Assembly: GCA_034509925.1 (NCBI GenBank)
Contig: CM067536.1
Coordinates: 4,892,501 to 4,956,500 of the forward strand
DNA: 64,000 nt
DNA from: Hirudinaria manillensis
Taxonomy: Eukaryota > Annelida > Clitellata > Hirudinida > Hirudinidae
Direction: 5' to 3'
Part shown: positions 52,301 through 62,700 of the stretch, one piece after another
Numbering within the stretch: the stretch's first letter is position 1
How the letters are laid out: each line of letters begins with the position of its first letter
Notes under the pieces: generated by a model
What the model saw: the letters and a program-made list of their open reading frames with translations, nothing else
What the model was told of the DNA's origin: nothing
Database searches by the model: none
Position numbers and translations under genes: made by a program

Positions 52301-55300
52301 CATTACCGCAAGTAACGCTGCAAGCAGACCACCTTTCCCACTGACCCCATCCTCCGTCAACGGCTGCAAGTACGAACAAATTCGAAATTTTACGTTTTAA
52401 TACATCAAAAGTACATCATTGTTTGATAAATACCGCATGGTGGAGCCAGTCCCGGTGCGTGTTCCGTCGAAGGACCCTGACAATTTCTTCCACCAAAGTT
52501 GGGAGACGGTTTAGTGCAAGTTCTCGTCCTTGATACTATTCCGCCCTCCCCACAAGTTACGCTGCACCTGGACCACGCCGACCATTCAGTCCATCCGCCG
52601 TCAACACCTTGACGACATAGTCAATTATTTGTAAATCTAAATTCTAAACTTTAGGCTTTGCGACGATATGCTCACCGCACGGAGGTCCTGAGCAGGATTT
52701 GGTATCGGTTCCTTCTCCATCGCAGTTTCTTCCACTGTACTGAGGTTCTGGATTGGCGCAGTATCTATTTCTAGTTGCAGTTCCACCGTCTCCACATTTG
52801 ACGCTGCACAAGGACCATTCTGTCCATTCGGTCCATCCTCCGTTAATGGCTACAATTTCAAGGAAGTAAAAGATACATAATTTTCTATCGAGTATTTTTT
52901 AAATTGAAGACTTACGGCAAATTTGCAAAAGAAGACTCTTTGAGTCTGAAGATTCGCCTTCGCACTCTTTTCCGCCGTTGGATGGAGAAGGATTGTCGCA
53001 GTTTCTCGTGCGTGTCACGTGCACATCGGAACCGCATGTAACCGATGGTTCAGACCAAGCAGACCAGGAGCCCCATTTTCCGTCAACGGCTACACGTGAT
53101 AAACGTAATGTCAAAAAATCAACACGAATGACTTATTTTTAAGAAAATATCTAACCGCAAGCAGGACTGCTGCAAGATTGGACTTCCGATGATTTTCCAG
53201 GACAATAGAATCCTTCAAAAGCTGGCGAAGGATTGTCGCAGGCCCTCTTTCTGTATTGGACTCCGCCAGGTCCGCAACTTACACTGCAGATAGAATATTC
53301 TGACCACTCACCCCAAGCACCGTTTACAGCTGTAAAAACAAGTCACGTTAAAATATCAAAATGCCAGATTAGTATAATACCGTTAAACTCACGGCAGGGA
53401 GGGACTGAAGCGCTTCTTGAATCTGTTGCCGTTCCTGCACACGTCTTGCCGTTGTAAGCAGGAGATGGTTCTGTACAGGTTCTTGACCTCGACGACGAAG
53501 CCCCTTCTCCGCACGATACCGAAGGCGATGACCATTCAGACCACACTGTCCAACCTCCATCGACGGCTGAATGAAAGTAAAACATTATTATTGCAATCAA
53601 CATTCATTCATTTTCACGTTCATTCTTTTAAAAAGCAGAAAGTACTAACGACAAGGTCTGACGGTAACGTTCTTGTAGCTGACGGACGGTCCTTTACAAT
53701 ATCTGCCTCCGTAAGATGGAGCCGGATTATTACAAACCCTCGATCTGCTCGGATACAGTCCTTCACCGCACGTTTCCACCGGTCTTGACCATCCTCCCCA
53801 ATTGCTCCAAACACCATCGACGGCTTAAAAGTTTGATTCAATTGTAATAGCTCGAGGGAAAGAATTTGCAAAATCACAACTCACAGCACGGAGATCCACT
53901 GCAGCTTCTCGATTCCGTCGATTCTCCCTCGCAAGTAGAACCTCCGTGTTCAGGTGCCGGATTATCACAAAATCGCTTCCTGGTAACCAGACCTCCTTGA
54001 CCACAACTGGCGCTGCAACTCGACCACTCCGTCCATCCACTCCATCCTCCGCAAATAGCTACAAACACGATATCGCAGATGTAAACGGCAAATCCAAGAT
54101 CTAAAATTAAATGTTCAAATGAAAGATTCTCACGACAAGGAGCCGCTGAACAGTCTTTGCTCTGGGACGCTTCGCCGTCGCAAGCCTCGCCACCGTTAGC
54201 GGGCGCTGGATTATCGCATACTCTCATCCTCGAAGTAACTCCGTTAAGACCGCAACTCACACTACATTCCGACCATTCGCTCCACACCGACCATCCACCG
54301 CAAACAGCTGCAAATAAATAGTGTTGTTAAAAGTGAATTATTGTATCCTTAATGTATGAATATCAACCAAATAAAAATTCTTAACTTACGACACTGAGGA
54401 AGTTGTTCGGCCTTTGGGTGAAAGCTGTATCCTACGCAGTTTGCCCCACCGTAGGCTGGCTTTGGATTAGAGCATTCTCTCGTCCTGACCGAAATTCCCT
54501 TATTGTCGCCGCAAGTTTCTGCCGTCTTTGACCATTCGGTCCATGCTGTCCACCCTCCGTTAATTGCTGAATAGGAGACCATATTTCGGGATAACAGAAA
54601 TAGAATGTATTTTAATTGAAAATCTGATTAGCAACTAACGACAAGGGGGAAGTTCAACTTCAACGTGTTCCAAAGAATCTCCATCACAAGGTCTGCCGCC
54701 GTAAAGAGGAGCTGGACTGTCGCATTCTCTCGTCCTCGATTTTGTTCCTCCAAAGCCACATGTAGAGTTTCCGTAACTCCACACCGACCAGGGTCCCCAG
54801 TTTCCATCGACGGCTGTCAAGAAAAGAATTTGTTAATCGTTATTTAATAACTTGTTTTATTATTTGATTTTATTTTTATAAAAGGCTTTGTTCGAAACAG
54901 AAAGCATCCTTACGGCAAAATGCGATGAAACACGATCTCTTGTTGCCAGACACGCCTTCGCATGGTCTACCTTCAAACGCAGGAGCTGGATAATCGCATT
55001 TCCTTCTCCTTACTTGATTTCCTCCAAAGCCACATGAGGCACTACATTTGCTCCATTCGAACCATTTGCTCCATCCTCCATCAACAGCTGAGGTTATGAA
55101 ATGAATATTCATTGATTTAATTTATCAATAGATTTGACGACAGTGAGTTATTTTATCTTATAAACGCGTGTTCGTCGTTATAATGGAATAAATAATTTGA
55201 ACTTACGACAAGGCTTAGACTTGACAACTTGAACTTCTAGGGCATCTCCGATGCAATTCTTTCCGTCGTACTGAGGAGCGGGACTGTCGCATGCTCTGGA

Positions 55301-57932
55301 TCTTGTTTGGAATCCTTCCTCTCCGCAAGATGCACTACTCTTTGACCAATCGCCCCAAGATCCCCAGCAACCGTCGACGGCTAACGAGGACGATCCAATT
55401 CGTGAATGACAGTTTATTGATTACGATAGAACTAAAAGCGTTACTCACGACATGGCGACAGAACGCTCGGTTTGGATTGCTTGTCAGTTCCTCGGCATGG
55501 TTCTCCTCCATCAGAAGGTGCTGGGTTGTCACATCTTCTAGTTCTTGTCACTTGTCCTTCTGATCCACAAGTTTTTTCCGGGGCAGACCATTCGGACCAT
55601 CTACTCCATTTTCCGTCAACGGCTGTAAAATATCAAATTCAAATAAAGATGTTAAGCTTTTAAATTTCAATCAGACCAGAGGTTTAGTGTACGATAAAAT
55701 CAATTAAAAACAGAAATTCTAACGGCAAGGTCCTTCGCAACACCCTCGTGTCTCAAGAGCGGCTCCGCCACAAGGTCGGCCTCCAAAGTCATTTGCAGGA
55801 GCAGTGCAGTTTCTTCCTCTTGTTTGAACTCCACCAAAACCACAACTAACAGAACACCTGCACCATTCTGTCCACGAATTCCAGTTACCGTCGATTGCTG
55901 AAATGGATTTCAGCTTCAACCATTGATGCGTAAACAGGGGTCAGTTTTCTAACGAGAAATGCAGTTAATTCTTTTTCCTACGCGTTGTAATATCACAAAT
56001 TACGATTAATTTTAATAAAATTGATTGCTCACGGCAGGTTGTTGGATTGCTACACAGAGTTGTTTGTTCGTATACTCCATGACATAATTTGCCACCGTTG
56101 GCTGGAACTGGTTTGTTGCATTCTCTACTTCTTGTTTGAAGACCACCATCTCCACACGTAGCACTGCAAAGCGACCACACTCCCCATTTGGACCAACCGC
56201 CGTTGACAGCTTCATTGAGAAGTATTCTTCGTCAACAGTTTTTATGCATCATCTGACTGGTTACAAAATTAAGTCTTACGGCAAGGTTTTCCTGAACATT
56301 GTTCGAGTTGTACCGAGTCTCCTTCGCATTCCGATAATGGTGCATAAGTTTCGCTCGGATAAAGACCTCCTTCTAGTTCTGTTGCGTCGTCAGGTATGAA
56401 AGTATCACCGTGGTAGCTGCTTCCGAAATGATCTTCGTATAGGTAGTCGGTTTGTCTGTAAAGCAAGTTATTTTTGATCTTTATAGAATAGATAAGAAGC
56501 GAGGTTCGTTGGTGTTGACTATTTTTTCCACTCTAATTGTATTAAATATCTACTAAATCTGTTTAAAAGTACCGGTTATTTCGTTACTGATAAAATTTTA
56601 ATCAATCCTCACCTTTCTTTCTTGGGAACATCGCCATAAACAGATCTCGCGTATCTGAAGTATTATTGACATGGTTTCATTGGTTTGGTTTATCAGTGTT
56701 ATAGTAATTCATCGTTTTAAATGTCTCGCCTTCCGGGTTTGGCTTCCCCTGCGCCGTTGTTAGCTCCGGGCAAACAAGTTCGTGACCTTTTCTTGTAACC
56801 AGTACCGCATGTCACCGAACAATCGGCCCACTGCGACCAAGCAGTCCAGGAAAATTTCGCTTTGGTTACCTGGATATGAAATAGATGAAAAAATAAATAA
56901 ATGAAATAGATTCATACATTTGAGGTAAGATCTGAAATATAATAATCTTTGAAATTATCCTCTTACAGCGGGATAAGTGGTTGGAACGTGCTTGTAGGTA
57001 GGCGGAGTTTCGTAACTCTTTGGAGTAGGATAGGTTTTGCCAGCATCTTTTTCTGGATAGTGTGGCTTTTCGGTCGGAGCAGGATATTTCGGCGTGGGTG
57101 GAGCATAAGGCGGTGGAGGTGGATGTTTAGGAGTTTTCTCGAGATATTCTCCTTCCTCTTCTTCATCGCTATAATAGTCGTGAGGAGGGGGATAATCATT
57201 CTTAGGAGGTTCTGGATACTTGGGAGGTTCGGGATATTTTGGTGGCTGGGTTGGCTTCGGAGGTTCAGGATATTTCGGGGGTTGGGTTACTTTTGGAGGA
57301 GCAGGATACTTAGGAGGTTCTGGATACTTAGGAGGTTCTGGATATTTAGGAGGTTCTGGATATTTTGGTGGTTCAGGATACTTGGGTGGTGATGTGGGTT
57401 TGGGCGGTTCTGGATATTTCGGTGGTTGAGTGGGTTTGGGTGGCTGGGGGTACTTAGGTTGTTCAGGATACTTCGGAGGTGCTAGATATTTGGGAGGTTC
57501 AGGATACTTTGGAGGTTCGGGGGGTTTTGGAGGTTCCGGATAATCTGGTTCTTCTTCTTCGTAGTCGTAGTCATCTGAAAAGTGGTTGGTGTTATAAATT
57601 ATTCTCTGAGATGAGGTGTGTATGAGACTAATTAGTTAAAGCTTTATATTTTTAATTTGGTTAAAATGTTACACTTGTTACATAATAAATGTTTATCTGT
57701 AATTTGAAGATAATATATTTTAAAATTTATATTCGTCAACATTGTTTTACCTTGAGGAGCTGCCAAGGCAATGGTGCCTGTTAATTTAATGTTTTTAAAC
57801 TTAATAAATTATATCAAACAAGTCTATTTTTACGACAAATTCAAATAATTTTTTCAGTGTTATTAGTGATGATATGAATACCAGATTAATTTTTGAAGTC
57901 TTACCCAGAAGCGCAAGTATGAAGAGCTTCAT
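49339..57932 (-). CDS. secreted YP-rich / 24x TSP1 / fibrinogen-related protein, left copy
   Basis: Signal-peptide exons 57932-57905 and 57777-57751 encode [18 protein letters not shown]. Exon 57574-56967 starts [17 protein letters not shown] and continues with many KYPEPP-type units, then an acidic EEEEGEY block. The first TSP1 (56869-56730, 56654-56613, then from 56460) is split by an insertion with [14 protein letters not shown]. Repeats 2-23 are one phase-1 exon each, starting A-V-D-G-G-W and spaced about 240 bases from 56214 down to 50689. Repeat 24 (50592-50417) is divergent. Three exons (50360-50112, 50036-49873, 49749-49339) encode a fibrinogen-related domain: [48 protein letters not shown]. 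The tail is YPTQPP repeats ending PEEEDYE. TSP1 and fibrinogen modules bind glycans and matrix; a role in adhesive mucus, cuticle, tube or immune lectin-like binding is inference. WxxW and CSxTCG motifs predict C-mannosyl and O-fucosyl sugars. Confidence 0.9.
53883..57574. repeat. left arm of a large inverted repeat
   Basis: The reverse complement of this arm matches 60387-64000 through exons and introns with only scattered differences and small indels. The match starts sharply at the exon 3 acceptor of both genes and continues to the window edge, so the full arm may be longer. Confidence 0.9.
57215..57574 (-). repeat. KYPEPP-coding minisatellite, long allele in left gene
   Basis: An 18-bp-type array in exon 3 encodes alternating [12 protein letters not shown] and KYPAPP units. 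The exon is 608 bases here against 536 in the right gene, so the left protein has 24 more residues, all within the repeat. Confidence 0.85.
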
Positions 57933-59703
57933 GGTGAAGCAGACCTGCAATATTAAAGTTTTTATAAAATAGCATTTACATTGAAACCATCCATTCGGGT
58001 TTGAGGATAGCGAAATGGATGGCGTTCCTTCATGTTTCCTTAATGGCCTCAATCGTCACGTATCTTGCTCGATACCCATCCTACACCGGCAGGGTGTGCC
58101 CAGGTGAGCACTATGAATATGCACTATCTATTAAGAAATGACTTCACAACCTATCAGAATTAATGAGGCATTTGGAAGATCGATTAAATGCATCTTATTA
58201 AATAAATTGGTTAGTTTTAAGACTGACCTAAGTAGATGTAGATATTAGAAACTAAAACTTAAGATCGATCAAATTATTGTTACGTTGTGTCATGTCATGT
58301 TGCGCATGTCATATCATGCCATGTCACATCATATTATTTGTTTAAACGTCTCCTCGCTACGCCTCGGTGTTAACAGATCGCTTTATGTGTTTTATGCTAG
58401 AATCATCTCATTCATCTCAAAATAATAATCACATTAATTCTAAACAAAGCATATTCTCAAGGTTTTCTTGACGCTAGTCTCATCCTCAAAGTATCTTATC
58501 CTCATCATCCCCTTATCGTCATTATCGTCATCATCACCATCTCTTCCATCTCCACTTCATCACCCACCAAGTTACGATTTTTTTCCTTAAAGAAAATGAT
58601 ATTGATGAAAAGATTTTGCTATTTACATTAAATTAATATTTAAAATAGTGAAGACTATTGCAAATAATTCCTCACCCGAAGCTCGTGAAACATATGATGC
58701 ATGATGCTTGCTCAACTCGAAGAGCTCCTTTTATGCTTTTTGAAACAACCCCCGATAAGGTCGAGTTTGACTGAAATTGATGCTTTTATGTTAAAACTGA
58801 CAAAAGGTTAATGCCTCGTTATTCACCTATTAAATGCCACTTAGTTTTTTTTATCTAGTAGCAAATAAGATTAATTTATGTAGCTTTCTAGAATTAGGAC
58901 ATGGTCAATTACATTTTTTTAAATGCGCACTGGAATGTATTAAATCATTTACTTAAAGCTTTTTTCCAATTTTTTAAATTTCTTTTATTCCATATCTAAC
59001 TAAAGTTATAGTTTTAACAATAAGCGCCGAAAAAAAAAATTGTACAGAAAAAGAAATCAAATTCGCAAAAAGTAAAACATCTGTGGACCGGGTCATTTAT
59101 TAAGTTAAAAAATTAGCATTTCCTCACCCTTTCATATTAAAGGTGTGTTAGAAAAAATAATTTTGACATTTAACCATTCAGTGTAAAGACGTTATTACAC
59201 TGTCACAGGTGACATTATACATGAATCTCCGCTTATGTTGCTCTTTTCTAACCTTTTCGAGGCTTTTCCAAAAAAACTATAAAAGAAGCGGCTCAAGTTG
59301 AGGAATGCATGGGCAGTGTATATCCTGGTCTACCTAGGTCAGGTAGGAGTTATACTTAATATTATATTCCGTTAGTATTATTTTTACATACATTGCATTC
59401 TACTGGTACTTTCAGTATAAATTATCTAAGTTATTTATTGTTCAAAATTGTATTAAATCCCTGTTGTATCTCTAGTCTAGTATCTTAAAGTAAACTCTAT
59501 AACCTGTTATGTTTATATCAATGCTTTAGAAAAATAGCGAGATTAAAGTCAGGATATTTTTGTATCAATCATATTATAGCAAAATCGTTTATCACCTTAC
59601 TAACTTAAGACTAAAGAAATTATTACGGTGAATTTTATAAACACGACTAGACATTATAACTTGAGTTACAACTTGTTACGTTTATTTGAAGGTCAGCAAA
59701 ACC
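57933..59703. promoter_or_regulatory. divergent promoter region of the two TSP1 genes
   Basis: Two TATA boxes point outward about 545 bases apart: CATAAAAGG on the minus strand at 58727-58735 and CTATAAAAG on the plus strand at 59278-59286. Behind each is a likely non-coding first exon with related wording (CGAGTTGAGCAAGCAT and CTCAAGTTGAGGAATGCAT). On the right it ends with a donor at 59343 and splices to the exon that starts at 59692. CATC/TCATCA-rich sequence lies at 58490-58560. The spacer arms are only distantly similar, unlike the gene bodies. Confidence 0.6.
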
Positions 59704-62700
59704 ATGAGGCTGTTCATAGTCATCCTTCTGGGTTAGACATTATCATATTAGAATATCGAAAATTACAATATTATTAGCGTGAGCATGACGAAAATTAATT
59801 TCATAATAACTAAAATATAAATGTAAATGAGCTCACTTATTATAGCGCCGTATGCAGAGCTTCAGAGTTTTTCCATTTGTATATTCTTCCTCATCCGCTT
59901 GTGGCACCACGAAATAGGTTGCAAACACGACAATTACGACTGTTGCCGAAACGTCGCATGCAGGATATCAACAACCCCATCCGATTCACATGCCAAGCAT
60001 TATATATAGCGACGTCTTATAAAGGTGCAGGCTGAGTATCGAACATGGAACTTAATTCTGGATACATCGACCATAAGCATTGAATGATAGGCATTACAAA
60101 GATAGAGTTGAAATAATTGAAAAAGATCGATTCCAAAATATAATATTGACATCCTAAGAAAAATTATATAAACAAAATTGTGAGAATGTTAACATTTGAT
60201 TTAGGCGCAGTTGCACTGGCAGCTCCACAAGGTAATACATATTTCTTATAAATTTAATGAAAATAGAAACATAAACCAAAATAACTACCAGAAATAAATA
60301 AACGTAACGAATTATGAAGTGAGCATACATTGGCATTACGAATCAATTCGATATTAATGCTAAACTCAGAAAAATTCAATTCTCAGATGACTACGACTAC
60401 GAAGAAGAAGAACCAGATTATCCGGAACCTCCAAAACCCCCCGAACCTCCAAAGTATCCTGAACCTCCCAAATATCCAGCACCTCCGAAGTATCCTGAAC
60501 CACCTAAGTACCCCCAGCCACCCAAACCCACTCAACCACCGAAATATCCAGAACCTCCTAAATATCCAGAACCTCCTAAGTATCCTGCTCCTCCAAAAGT
60601 AACCCAACCCCCGAAATATCCTGAACCTCCGAAGCCAACCCAACCACCAAAATATCCCGAACCTCCCAAGTATCCAGAACCTCCTAAGAATGATTATCCC
60701 CCTCCTCACGACTATTATAGCGATGAAGAAGAGGAAGGAGAATATCTCGATAAAACTCCTAAACATCCACCTCCACCGCCTTATGCTCCACCCACGCCGA
60801 AATATCCTGCTCCGACCGAAAAGCCACACTATCCAGAAAAAGATGCTGGCAAAACCTATCCTACTCCCAAGAGTTATGAAACTCCGCCTACCTACAAGCA
60901 CGTTCCAACCACTTATCCCGCTGTAAGAGGATAATTTCAAAGATTATTATATTTCAGATCTTACCTCAAATGAATGAATCTATTTCATTTATTTATTTTT
61001 TCATCTATTTCATATCCAGGTAACCAAAGCGAAATTTTCCTGGACTGCTTGGTCGCAGTGGGCCGATTGTTCGGTGACATGCGGTACTGGTTACAAGAAA
61101 AGGTCACGAACTTGTTTGCCCGGAGCTAACAACGGCGCAGGGGAAGCCAAACCCGGAAGGCGAGACATTTAAAACGATGAATTACTATAACACTGATAAA
61201 CCAAACCAATGAAACCATGTCAATAATACTTCAGATACGCGAGATCTGTTTATGGCGATGTTCCCAAGAAAGAAAGGTGAGGATTGATTAAAATTTTATC
61301 AGTAACGAAATAACCGGTACTTTTAAACAGATTTAGTAGATAATTAGTACAATTAGAGAGGAAAAAATAGTCAACACCAACGAACCTCGCTTCTTATCTA
61401 TTCTATAAAGATCAAAAATAACTTGCTTTACAGACATTCCGACTACCTATACGAAGATCATTTCGGAAGCAGCTACCACGGTGATACTTTCATACCTGAC
61501 GACGCAGCAGAACTAGAAGGAGGTCTTTATCCGAGCGAAACTTATGCACCATTATCGGAATGCGAAGGAGACTCGGTACAACTCGAACAATGTTCAGGAA
61601 AACCTTGCCGTAAGACTTAATTTTGTAACCAGTCAGATGATGCATAAAAACTGTTGACGAAGAATATTTCTCAATGAAGCTGTCAACGGCGGTTGGTCCA
61701 AATGGGGAGTGTGGTCGCTTTGCAGTGCTACGTGTGGAGATGGTGGTCTTCAAACAAGAAGTAGAGAATGCAACAAACCAGTTCCAGCCAACGGTGGCAA
61801 ATTATGTCATGGAGTATACGAACAAACAACTCTGTGTAGCAATCCAACAACCTGCCGTGAGCAATCAATTTTATTAAAATTAATCGTAATTTGTGATATT
61901 ACAACGCGTAGGAAAAAGAATTAGCTGCATTTTTAACGAACTGATCCCTGTTTACGCATCAATGGTTGAAGCTGAAATCCATTTCAGCAATCGACGGTAA
62001 CTGGAATTCGTGGACAGAATGGTGCAGGTGTTCTGTTAGTTGTGGTTTTGGTGGAGTTCAAACAAGAGGAAGAAACTGCACTGCTCCTGCAAATGACTTT
62101 GGAGGCCGACCTTGTGGCGGAGCCGCTCTTGAGACACGAGGGTGTTGCGAAGGACCTTGCCGTTAGAATTTCTGTTTTTAATTGATTTTATCGTACACTA
62201 AACGATTGAAATTTAAAAGCTTAACATCTTTATTTGAATTTGATATTTTACAGCCGTTGACGGAAAATGGAGTAGATGGTCCGAATGGTCTGCCCCGGAA
62301 AAAACTTGTGGATCAGAAGGACAAGTGACAAGAACTAGAAGATGTGACAACCCAGCACCTTCTGATGGAGGAGAACCATGCCGAGGAACTGACAAGCAAT
62401 CCAAACCGAGCGTTCTGTCGCCATGTCGTGAGTAACGCTTTTAGTTCTATCGTAATCAAGAAGCTGTCATTCACGAATTGGATCGTCCTCGTTAGCCGTC
62501 GACGGTTGCTGGGGATCTTGGGGCGATTGGTCAAAGAGTAGTGCATCTTGCGGAGAGGAAGGATTCCAAACAAGATCCAGAGCATGCGACAGTCCCGCTC
62601 CTCAGTACGACGGAAAGAATTGCATCGGAGATGCCCTAGAAGTTCAAGTTGTCAAGTCTAAGCCTTGTCGTAAGTTCAAATTATTTATTCCATTATAACG

